Assembly (NCBI RefSeq): GCF_003474385.1
Contig: NZ_QUCY01000018.1
Span: 1 to 60,450, forward strand
DNA: 60,450 nt
Source: Senegalimassilia sp003474385
GTDB lineage: Bacteria; Actinomycetota; Coriobacteriia; Coriobacteriales; Eggerthellaceae
Direction: 5' to 3'
This document shows, piece by piece, positions 1-7,054 of the stretch. The notes beneath the pieces were generated by a model, which was given only the letters and a program-made list of their open reading frames with translations, made no database searches and was not told the origin of the DNA. The translations under genes and the position numbers were made by a program. The stretch's first letter is position 1, and each line of letters opens with the position of its first letter.

Positions 1-1
1 C

Positions 2-826
2 CGCGCCGTGCGCCGCTGCGCGACGCACTTGCGCCCCGACGTGCTTGCCGCCATGCAGGCCGCCCGCGAAGACGAGACGCAGCCGCGCGCGCAGTCCGTG
101 CTGGACTGCCTGCTGGAGAACGCCCGCATCGGGCAACAGGACGGCGTGCCCATCTGCCAGGACACCGGCACCTGCTGGGTGCGCCTGGAGGTCGGCGAGG
201 ACCTGCTCATCCCCGGCAACATCCTCTCGGGCGTCAACGACGCCGTCGCGCGCGCCTACACCGACGGCCGCCTGCGCATGAGCGTCGTGGGCCGNNNNNN
301 NNNNCTCGACCGCACGAACACCGGCGACAATACGCCGGCCTTCGCGGAGATCGCCCTGCGCCCCGGCCGAGGAGCCACGCTGCACGTGCTGCTCAAAGGC
401 GGCGGCTCGGACAACGCAAGCCGCGTGGTCATGCTCGCGCCCGGCGCCGGCTGGGAGGGCGTGAAGAAGGTCGTGCTCGACTGCGTGCGCGAAAAGGCCG
501 CCAACGCCTGCCCGCCGCTCATCGTGGGCGTGGGCGTGGGCGCCACGTTCGATAAGGTTGCCGGTCTGGCCAAGCACGCGCTGCTGCGCGAGGTGGGAAC
601 CCCCGCCGCAAGCCCGCAGGCCGCCGAGCGCGAGGCCGAGCTGCTTTCCGCCATCAACGCCACGGGCATCGGGCCGGCTGCCCTTGGCGGCGGCGCGACC
701 GCCCTGGCCGTGCACCTGGAAACCGCGCCGTGCCACATCGCCGCGCTGCCCGTGGCGGTGAACATGGGCTGCTCGGCCATGCGCAGCGCATCCATCGAGC
801 TGATCGATTGGGGTGAGGGGAAATGA
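2..826 (+). CDS. Class I fumarate hydratase, alpha (N-terminal) subunit, 5' partial
   Basis: This is the alpha subunit of an iron-sulfur class I hydro-lyase that interconverts fumarate and L-malate; the same family includes L-tartrate dehydratase. The frame is open to the window edge, and roughly 15 residues usual for the family are missing, so the true start lies upstream. Visible family motifs are ICQDTG with a cluster-ligand Cys, DRTNTGDNTPA, KGGGSDN, and near the end PCHIAALPVAVN followed by CSAMR. A 10-base N gap falls just before DRTNTG, but the frame is kept. The gene overlaps the beta subunit gene by 4 bases (ATGA), so the two are translationally coupled. Fumarase is preferred over tartrate dehydratase, but sequence alone cannot exclude the latter. 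Confidence 0.88.
   Translation, partial: RAVRRCATHLRPDVLAAMQAAREDETQPRAQSVLDCLLENARIGQQDGVPICQDTGTCWVRLEVGEDLLIPGNILSGVNDAVARAYTDGRLRMSVVGXXXXLDRTNTGDNTPAFAEIALRPGRGATLHVLLKGGGSDNASRVVMLAPGAGWEGVKKVVLDCVREKAANACPPLIVGVGVGATFDKVAGLAKHALLREVGTPAASPQAAEREAELLSAINATGIGPAALGGGATALAVHLETAPCHIAALPVAVNMGCSAMRSASIELIDWGEGK
295..304. other. 10-base N gap inside the fumarase alpha gene
   Basis: Ten Ns interrupt the coding sequence. The frame is the same on both sides and the protein is about the expected length across the gap, so the gap is probably close to its true size. Confidence 0.95.
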
Positions 827-1377
827 GCGAACCCGTACGCTTGAACCTGCCGCTGGACAAATCCCAGATGGCGAACTTGAAAGCCGGCCAGGAAGTGCGT
901 CTGACCGGCCCCTGCTACACCATGCGCGATGCAGGCCATGCCCGTGCGCTCGAGGCGCTCGAGCATACCGGCGAGCTGCCGTTCGGGCTGGCGGGCCAGA
1001 CGCTGTTCTACGCCGGCCCCACCCCCGCCGCTGCCGGCCGCCCACTCGGCAGCGTGGGCCCCACCACGGCAAGCCGCATGGACTTCGCCACGCCCCAGCT
1101 TATGCAAGCCGGCATCGCGGCGTGCATCGGCAAGGGCAAGCGCAATCAGGCAGTCATCGACGCATGCGTGGAAAACGGCGCCGTGTACTTCGCGGCGGTC
1201 GGTGGCATCGCCGCGCTGCTTGCCAAGCACGTCACCGCAAGCGAGACCGTGGCCTGGGACGACCTGGGCACCGAGGCGCTGCGCCGCATCATGCTCGACG
1301 ACTTCCCCGTCTTCGTTGCCGTCGACGTGGCTGGCCGCGACCTCTATCGCGCCATCGAGAACGGCAAGCAACTGTAG
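823..1377 (+). CDS. Class I fumarate hydratase, beta (C-terminal) subunit
   Basis: This 184-residue protein is the partner of the preceding alpha subunit; together they make the two-subunit class I fumarase, which in other bacteria is often one fused chain. It begins with SEPVRLNLPL and carries family motifs such as VRLTGPCYTMRDAGHAR, YAGPTPA, GSVGPTTASRMD and a conserved GKGKRN segment. The start ATG at 823 overlaps the upstream stop (ATGA). Fumarase connects oxaloacetate/malate to fumarate in the reductive arm used by anaerobes that respire fumarate. The pair is followed by a long inverted repeat and a terminator-like hairpin. Confidence 0.88.
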   Translation: MSEPVRLNLPLDKSQMANLKAGQEVRLTGPCYTMRDAGHARALEALEHTGELPFGLAGQTLFYAGPTPAAAGRPLGSVGPTTASRMDFATPQLMQAGIAACIGKGKRNQAVIDACVENGAVYFAAVGGIAALLAKHVTASETVAWDDLGTEALRRIMLDDFPVFVAVDVAGRDLYRAIENGKQL

Positions 1378-1415
1378 CGCCCCTCATTCCGCGGCGCGCA
1401 AAATGCGCACCGCGG

Positions 1416-1554
1416 AAAACGCGATACGTTTGTGTTTTAACGAGGCCAGCCCACCTAAGCCGTTCCACACCAAGCTCCTGGCCTGGGAAAATGCGAACCA
1501 CCAATCAGGCTCTACTTCGAAAGCGCACATTAAAACACAAACGTATCGCGTTTT
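1416..1554. repeat. 25-bp perfect inverted repeat with 89-nt spacer
   Basis: Positions 1416-1440 and 1530-1554 are exact reverse complements (25 of 25; the arm begins AAAACGCGATACG). The arms could form a long hairpin in the 3' region of the fumarase transcript or mark the ends of a small non-coding element. No ORF of known family lies between them. This is not a simple terminator, because the spacer is 89 nt and the U-rich tail is absent. Confidence 0.8.
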
Positions 1555-1609
1555 GCCCTCGACGAGAGCGAAACGTTGCCTCGCTTGCTGCATCACCCAC
1601 CCCACAACC

Positions 1610-1645
1610 CGAAAGGCGACGCCCCGTTTGGGACGCCGCCTTTCG
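1610..1645. terminator. Hairpin between convergent fumarase and cytochrome genes
   Basis: CGAAAGGCG at 1610-1618 pairs with CGCCTTTCG at 1637-1645, with further partial pairing inside. It lies between two converging operons and probably serves as a shared terminator. Confidence 0.6.
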
Positions 1646-1686
1646 TTATGCGCCGCTATAAGCGCTTGCCGACTGTCGAGTGCAGC

Positions 1687-2226
1687 TTAGTTGTTGCCGC
1701 GCATCGTCTGGCCACCGTTGGAATGGCACTGACCGCAGGTGTCGACCTGGGCAGCATGGCCTTTGTGGCACTCGTTACAGTTCAAATTGCCATGCGGGCT
1801 TTGATGCGGGTTGTACTCGCCCAAATCCGCCGTTTGTTTTGCCAGCTCCTCGTAGGAACCGCCATGGCAGGACAAGCACTTGTCGTTGTCGATGTAGTAG
1901 CGATCGGCCAGGCCCAGGTTGTCCGTGTCGCCAGCCAGCTGCGACTGCAGCTCGGCCACCTGCACGTCAAGCTCGGCGGTGTGGCAGTCCAGACACGTCG
2001 TGCCCTCGTGCTGACCGTGCCATGCGGCGAGGCCCGCGCCGTTCGATTCGTCGGTACCCTCGTAGTTCGCCAAGTGGTTGCCCATGGAATCATGGCACAC
2101 CGTGCCGCAGAAGCTCGGCGTGTTATGCCATACCCAACCGCCGCAGCATGCGACGATCAGCACCGCGGCAACAACGCCCACCACGATAGGCCAGCGCTTC
2201 TTGCCGGAACCCTTGTTCTCTGCCAT
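1687..2226 (-). CDS. Membrane-anchored multihaem c-type cytochrome (five haem motifs)
   Basis: This 179-residue protein has an N-terminal membrane anchor (about residues 12-32) and an exported domain with five haem-binding sites: C40-x3-C44-H45, C78xxCH, C117xxCH, C150xxCH and C164xxCH. The first site has three residues between its cysteines (CGTVCH) rather than two. It resembles small NapC/NirT- or NrfH-like quinol-oxidising cytochromes that pass electrons to a periplasmic or surface reductase. It starts 3 bases after the stop of the upstream flavoprotein gene, so the two almost certainly form one electron-transfer unit: menaquinol to cytochrome to flavoprotein. The CX3CH spacing could require haem attachment by a tolerant cytochrome c synthase. 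The electron acceptor is unknown. Confidence 0.85.
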   Translation of the reverse strand: MAENKGSGKKRWPIVVGVVAAVLIVACCGGWVWHNTPSFCGTVCHDSMGNHLANYEGTDESNGAGLAAWHGQHEGTTCLDCHTAELDVQVAELQSQLAGDTDNLGLADRYYIDNDKCLSCHGGSYEELAKQTADLGEYNPHQSPHGNLNCNECHKGHAAQVDTCGQCHSNGGQTMRGNN

Positions 2227-2229
2227 CGA

Positions 2230-3981
2230 TTACTTCACCCCCTGCGCGGCGGTCTGACCAGCCACGTAGCCGAACGTGACGCAACGGCCGACCGACGGAC
2301 CGAAAATATGACGCGGATAGTTACCGGAGAAGAAACCGCCCGAAGCACCACCGGCCGCAAACAGGCCCTCGATCGGCTTATTGTCGTAGTCCAGCACGTT
2401 GCAGTTGTAGTCAACGACCAGACCGGACACCGTAGCCAAAATGGAAGACTGATGCTTCACGGCATAGTAGGTATCGCCCTCGATCTTGGTGGCCTTCTCC
2501 ATAGGACGATTGAAGTCTTCGTCCTTCTTGTTGTCGCAGAACGTATTGAAGCGAGCGACTTCGGACTCCAACGTATCGGCAGGCACACCCATCATGCCAG
2601 CAAGTTCTTTCAGGCTAGAAGCCTTGAAACCCCAGCCCTTGTCGATAAACGGTTGGAACGCAGCTTCAACCTTTTCCTTGTCCTTACCCACCTGCGTGGA
2701 AGACGCCACGCGCCACGTGTCGGTACCGTAGCGCGCCTGCGCCGTGATGGAATTGGAGCGCGCCTGGAACGGCAATCCCTCGCTGCAGAAACGACGGCCT
2801 TGCTCGTTAATCATGATGCCACCCACGATGGTGCGAATGCCCAAGCACGCCGAATAGAATGCTTCAGGGCTACCGTAGTCGAAGTTCATAATAGCTGCCG
2901 GAAGCGGATCCATTTGGCCGCCCACGGCAAGGCCCATCAGCTGGCCGTCGCCCGTCGTGCCCTCGTTGGGGCACCAGCTTGCGCACGCAGCGATATCCTC
3001 GGCACGGCACCATGCCTTGAGCATGGCAGGGTTTGCGTCGAAGCCACCCGTAGCCACGATGACGCCCTTGGAAGCATTTACGAGAAAGTATCCGTCAGCG
3101 TCTTTCAAGATGGCTCCCGTCACGCGCCCGTTGTCGCCTTCGCGGATAAGCTGCACGCCAGCAACGTTGTAACGCAAATCGGCGTTCGGACGCTTGCTGA
3201 ACGTATTTGCCAGATCGGCGACGATGTAAATGCCGGCGCCGCCGGCGTTAGACGTGGTCTTCTCGCTCCACAGCTCACTCTTAAAGGCAATCTCCGTTTG
3301 CGGCACCTCAAAGTTATGCGCGCTGGGGTTTCCCTTCTTGAAGTACGTCTGGATCTTGCCTTCGCCCTCGTCGAACTTTTCCTGCAGCCAGTCTGCCGCT
3401 TCGCCAGAACGATCAGCCCACAGCTTAATGGGATCGATCGGCACGCGATAGTACGCAGCATGACGCATGCGGTCCATCATCTCGGCCTTATCGACGTTGT
3501 TGCCGGCCTCTTCCATCTTTTTGCCGCCAACGACGCCCATACCCTCGAACATGCCACGACCGACGTTCATCTTCTCGACGCACAAAACCTTTGTTTTGCC
3601 GTCGTCGGATGCCGCAACGGCCGCAACGGAGCCCGTCAGCCCGCAGCCGATGACCAACACATCCGTCTCTTCGGTGCGCAGAATCTCAGACGCAGGAATA
3701 TCACGCAGCTCAAACGCCACGTTGCCCTGACGAACGATGCCACTGTCCGCGTCCACTACCGGAATACTGCGCGTCTTCACCGGAAATACGTCAGTATAGA
3801 CGCTTTCGTTGAAGTCGCCGCAGCCGCCCTTGTTTTCCACCGTCACGCCGGCGGCCTTAGCCTCGCCGGAGCAGCCGGTCAGGCCGAAAGCGCCCGTAGC
3901 CGCAGCAGCGCCGATCAGGCTAATACCTGCAGCGCGCATAAAGCCGCGGCGGGACATCCCGCTTTCTGCTTGCTCTGCCAT
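2230..3981 (-). CDS. Tat-exported FAD-dependent reductase (fumarate/urocanate reductase-like)
   Basis: This 583-residue flavoprotein has a twin-arginine signal (SRRGFMRAAG, residues 10-19) ending in a lipobox-like LTGC at Cys37, so it is probably an exported lipoprotein. A Rossmann FAD-binding motif (VLVIGCGLTGS) follows at about residues 109-119. The C-terminal FAD motif is GLFAAGGASGGFF. The family (FAD_binding_2) includes fumarate reductase Fcc3/UrdA-type enzymes and the many respiratory reductases of Eggerthella for plant, drug and steroid substrates. The start has a strong ribosome site (AGGGAGGG). It is the first gene of a two-gene operon with the cytochrome and diverges from a tetR gene; operator repeats overlap its likely promoter. 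The substrate cannot be told from sequence. Confidence 0.85.
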   Translation of the reverse strand: MAEQAESGMSRRGFMRAAGISLIGAAAATGAFGLTGCSGEAKAAGVTVENKGGCGDFNESVYTDVFPVKTRSIPVVDADSGIVRQGNVAFELRDIPASEILRTEETDVLVIGCGLTGSVAAVAASDDGKTKVLCVEKMNVGRGMFEGMGVVGGKKMEEAGNNVDKAEMMDRMRHAAYYRVPIDPIKLWADRSGEAADWLQEKFDEGEGKIQTYFKKGNPSAHNFEVPQTEIAFKSELWSEKTTSNAGGAGIYIVADLANTFSKRPNADLRYNVAGVQLIREGDNGRVTGAILKDADGYFLVNASKGVIVATGGFDANPAMLKAWCRAEDIAACASWCPNEGTTGDGQLMGLAVGGQMDPLPAAIMNFDYGSPEAFYSACLGIRTIVGGIMINEQGRRFCSEGLPFQARSNSITAQARYGTDTWRVASSTQVGKDKEKVEAAFQPFIDKGWGFKASSLKELAGMMGVPADTLESEVARFNTFCDNKKDEDFNRPMEKATKIEGDTYYAVKHQSSILATVSGLVVDYNCNVLDYDNKPIEGLFAAGGASGGFFSGNYPRHIFGPSVGRCVTFGYVAGQTAAQGVK

Positions 3982-4044
3982 TTTCCCTCCCTAATGTTCT
4001 GATTCAGCAAGCGAATCTACCGCTCGCGCCCTTCTCCACTCCGT

Positions 4045-4060
4045 TCGTACACTGTACGGA
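4045..4060. promoter_or_regulatory. Operator-like repeat, copy 1
   Basis: The 16-bp sequence TCGTACACTGTACGGA contains a perfect palindrome CGTACA-C-TGTACG (4046-4058). The identical 16 bp recurs at 4077-4092, with centres exactly 32 bp apart, about three helical turns. It lies in the divergent region between the flavoprotein operon and tetR, and is the likely TetR binding site just downstream of the flavoprotein promoter. Confidence 0.75.
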
Positions 4061-4075
4061 GCACAACAGTTTTGT

Positions 4076-4103
4076 ATCGTACACTGTACGGATTAGCTTT
4101 CAA
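4076..4103 (-). promoter_or_regulatory. Likely promoter of the flavoprotein-cytochrome operon with operator copy 2 in its spacer
   Basis: On the minus strand TTGAAA (4103-4098) and TACGAT (4081-4076) are separated by 16 bp. The second operator-like copy (4077-4092) covers the spacer and -10 box, a position that would block RNA polymerase. This suggests repression by the neighbouring TetR protein with release by a ligand. Confidence 0.55.
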
Positions 4104-4203
4104 GCATTCTTTATGGGCAATTTCGACAGTGCGGGGAGAAACCTTCGTGCTTGCTTTATATTCTTTCAGACGAATAGCAAGCAACAATTGCAGGCAGATC
4201 ACC

Positions 4204-4877
4204 GTGACCAAGAAACATCAGAAGCGCGGGGCGCATGCCTTTTCCCAAGAAGAAGTGGTAAACGCCGCATTCCGCATGATTGACGAACGAGGATATGAAA
4301 AGTTCAGCATCCGCGCCCTCGCCGACGAACTCGGCATCGGTACCATGAGCGTCTACACCTACGTTCCCTCAAAAAAGCAGCTGCTGTTTCTCGTACTTGC
4401 AAAAATGCGCCAAAACATCGATAACAAGCCCATTCCCGGCGAATATTGGGAGATTCCTTGCACCGCATTTGCGGCTCGATTCGCGAAAACTCGCTCAAGC
4501 ATGCGCGTGTGCGCTTCATGCAAATGCAAACGCAAATCGCTTGGCCCATGGAACACAACCGCAATACTTACCTACTTCACACTGACCAGGGCATTCCTCG
4601 AGGGGTCTACGATTCCATGTGGAGCACCATGCGGGCGTATCTTTCCGGCTTTATTGACCGCGAGGTCACGGAATTATGCACTCAACAAGCAAATGGCGAC
4701 GATCCGTTCGGCAATGGCGACTGGGCGGCAATCCGCAGCGACTCTAGCGGCGCAAAACGTTTCCACCAAGGGCTCGACATCATCATTGACGGCACCAAAA
4801 ACATCGCAGGGGCCGAAGGCTGGAGGAGCTGGCGCACGCCCGAAAACCCCGAAACCTGGAAATGGGGCAAGGAGTAG
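4204..4877 (+). pseudogene. TetR-family regulator gene with a frameshift near 4448-4450
   Basis: The N-terminal part (GTG at 4204) encodes a typical TetR helix-turn-helix: FSQEEVVNAAFRMIDERGYEKFSIRALADELGIG, MSVYTYVPSKKQLLFLVL. It runs in one frame to about 4448. The C-terminal ligand domain (DSLHRICGSIRENSLKHARV... to WKWGKE, stop at 4877) continues in another frame. A single base missing from a G run (GGG where GGGG would restore the frame) explains it. It could be a genuine mutation or an assembly error. The gene diverges from the flavoprotein-cytochrome operon and two identical palindromes lie between them, so it is probably the local repressor. If the frameshift is real, the operon may be derepressed. 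Confidence 0.8.
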
Positions 4878-5005
4878 CGAAGCGGGCAGCCCACCCGGCC
4901 GCCCGCTTGCTAGCAAACAATTGTCGAAAAGTCATCACGCCGCAATACGCCGGTACGATAGACTCCCCCATATTCTTGATGTAAGCGCACCTATCTGCGC
5001 CGCGC

Positions 5006-5554
5006 TTAGGCCCAATCCCTACAGCACATAGACGTCGAACGAACCGAAAACGGCATCGATCTCATCCCAAAACGCATCAAGATATTCTTCCGTGCTTCCA
5101 AAAACGACATGAGAATGGCCTTTTCAAATCTAGTCATGCCCCGTCCAAGTCTCTCAGCATCTACCGCGATGTCTCGAGCACACCAAGCATTGTAAGCAAG
5201 GTAATCTGCCGTGATATTCTCACGCGAAACGCCCGCAAGCCTTTGCGCAACCGCGCAGACAACACCCGTGCGGTCCTTACCTTGCTCGCAATGAACAACG
5301 ACCGATCCTCAAGCCGCCGCCGCACAACGCAGCGCTCGGCCAACGAGCTCTGTGTCGCGTGCCCAGCGGCGATAATTCTCCAACATGCGCCGGCCAGGAA
5401 CTCCATATTCCCCAATGACCCCTGCAACAAGGCGCTTCGAAGCGTCTTTACGGCAGCGCTCCCCAAAAGCATAGTCGGCCAAGACCATGACATCGTCCAT
5501 AGGCGGATCGGGATTCGATGCAACCTCAAAGCGATTGCGCAAGTCGATTAGGTA
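5006..5554 (-). pseudogene. Tyrosine/serine protein phosphatase remnant
   Basis: Minus-strand translation gives YLIDLRNRFEVASNPDPPM, then the catalytic signature HCEQGKDRTG (Cys-x5-Arg), then a helical tail ending at a stop at 5006-5008. These match the Y_phosphatase3 family, which removes phosphate from tyrosine or serine residues or lipids. An in-frame TGA at 5311-5309 lies just before the catalytic motif. The N-terminal third is missing: the reading frame enters directly from the inverted repeat of the adjacent IS256-type element at 5554/5555. The gene is therefore both truncated and interrupted. The rest of the gene is not found beyond the other end of the element. Confidence 0.7.
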
Positions 5555-6615
5555 GTGTCGAGAATGTTGGTGTAAGCCGTTCTCGCTAGGCACTGCCGAA
5601 GGCAGCCCGAGCGAACGGCGAATCGGAACGGTGAGGGGCTTCGGCCTTCTCCCGAACCCGCTATCCAAGCGGCCATGCTACGCCGCATCCACCTTCTCCG
5701 CAAGCTCTAGGCTCGCGAGGATCATCTTCCTGGCCGCCTCGGCAAGATCGGCGGCGGGCCTGCCGGGCGCTTCGTGTTCCTTCCTCCGCCTCTCGTCGTG
5801 CAGCTCCTGCATCTTGTCGTAGGCGAAGTACCGCGAAGCGGACCACTGCTCGTCCTGTTCGCACATCCCGGCCCCGACCAGGCGCTCGAGCGATCTCTCC
5901 AACGGGAACACCTGCACCACGCGGCTGCGGCGCATTATCTCGCGGTTCGCGCGCTCCTGCACGTTGTTCGTGCGCAGCCGCTTCCAGTGCGCCGGCGGGA
6001 AGGCGAGGTAGGCCAGCGCGTCGGAGGTCACGAGCTGCACTCCGTGGACGTCGCGGCCCTTGAGCTCGGCAATGTCGGCGTCGAGGTCTTTCGCTATGGC
6101 GCTGACCTGGTCCTTCGACAGCCTGGATATCCCCAGCTTCTCCGCTATGCGCTGCACCTTGCGCGTCGAGGTGCCGGTGGCGTACATCTCGGCCACCGCC
6201 GACACGACCGCGCGGTCGACGCGCTGGTAGCGCTCGACCACGTCCTCGGGGAAGAAGCTCCCCGACCTCAGCTTCGGTATCCTCATCGTGATGTCGCCGA
6301 CGCACGTGACCAGGTTGCGCTCGCGGTAGCCGTTGCGGCTGTTGGCGCCTCCCGAGCACAGCTGGTCGGCCTCGGCGTCCATGATCGCGTTCACGGCGTC
6401 CTCGGCGAGGCGCCTTACGAGCTCCCTCAGGTTCACCGACCCGTCCTCGAACCTCGGCATCGCCGGCTGCTCCCGCACGCTTTCTGCTAGACTCTCCATT
6501 GCGGTCTTCGTCCTTTCCAAGAATCCGTTATGTCGCAATTCCGGATTCTAGGGCGAAGGCCGTTTCCCTTCAAAGCCATCTCGATCCGCTTCGCTTACAC
6601 CAACTTTTCCGACAC
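5555..6615 (-). mobile_element. IS256-family insertion element, internally deleted
   Basis: The element has imperfect inverted ends: GTGTCGAGAATGTTGGTGTA... at 5555-5577 matches the reverse complement of 6593-6615 at nearly all positions. It is 1061 bp long, shorter than a complete IS256-type element (usually about 1.3-1.5 kb), because the transposase is deleted. No direct repeat of 8-9 bp is seen at the two flanks (GATTAGGTA against GATCGTCAC), so the flanks have probably been rearranged. The left end cuts the phosphatase remnant. Confidence 0.8.
5678..6499 (-). pseudogene. IS256-family transposase with in-frame internal deletions
   Basis: Two hundred and seventy-three residues remain of a family that is normally about 400. 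The N-terminal part (LVRRLAEDAVNAIMDAEAD, SRNGYRERNLVTCVGDITMRIPKLRSGSFFPE) and the C-terminal part (TNNVQERANREIMRRSRVV, VGAGMCEQDEQW) are recognisable. After KDLDADIAELKGR the sequence jumps to DVHGVQLVTSD and then straight to ALAYLAFPPAHW. The strand with the first catalytic Asp and most of the region between the second Asp and the C-terminal Glu are missing. It keeps its frame but is almost certainly inactive. The start at 6499 (MESLAESV) is chosen over the upstream TTG at 6538. Confidence 0.8.
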
Positions 6616-6924
6616 GATCGTCACTTCGCATCGTAAAAAATCGNNNNNNNNNNCGGCGTCCATGATCGCGTTCACGGCGTCCTCGGCGAGGCGCCTTACG
6701 AGCTCCCTCAGGTTCACCGACCCGTCCTCGAACCTCGGCATCGCCGGCTGCTCCCGCACGCTTTCTGCTAGACTCTCCATTGCGGTCTTCGTCCTTTCCA
6801 AGAATCCGTTATGTCGCAATTCCGGATTCTAGGGCGAAGGCCGTTTCCCTTCAAAGCCATCTCGATCCGCTTCGCTTACACCAACTTTTCCGACACGATC
6901 GTCACTTCGCATCGTAAAAAATCG
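6373..6924. other. Assembly artefact: 271-bp contig overlap duplicated around an N gap
   Basis: Positions 6373-6643 and 6654-6924 are the same 271 bases, separated by exactly ten Ns (6644-6653). The copy includes the IS end plus 28 bases of outside flank (GATCGTCACTTCGC...). Sharing unique flank shows that two overlapping contigs were joined without merging. The second partial transposase copy (start at 6780) should not be counted as a second element. Confidence 0.85.
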
Positions 6925-6993
6925 ATATCGCCATAAAGATGCGTCTTCGATGCGATTAATCATGAGATTCCAAAAACCATCATTCATAGCAAA

Positions 6994-7021
6994 CGAAAAG
7001 CACCCGGATGGGTGCTTTTCG
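6994..7021. terminator. Rho-independent terminator after topA
   Basis: A 12-bp perfect stem (CGAAAAGCACCC / GGGTGCTTTTCG) with loop GGAT is flanked by T runs on both sides. It is placed to end the minus-strand topA transcript. Confidence 0.85.
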
Positions 7022-7054
7022 TTTTAGCGTCTAGTTTGCGCGGGTCGGTCCACG

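Noticed and set aside
256..1371. 371-codon minus-strand frame
   Set aside because: It is antisense to both fumarase genes, has no family match and arises from high-GC codon bias.
1576..4002. 808-codon plus-strand frame
   Set aside because: It is antisense to the cytochrome and flavoprotein genes, both of which have clear motifs and ribosome sites.
5161..5529. 122-codon minus-strand frame
   Set aside because: It is out of frame with the phosphatase remnant, which has the recognisable HCEQGKDRTG motif.
6654..6896. Second IS256 copy
   Set aside because: The sequence is identical to 6373-6615 and shares the outside flank, so it is an assembly overlap.
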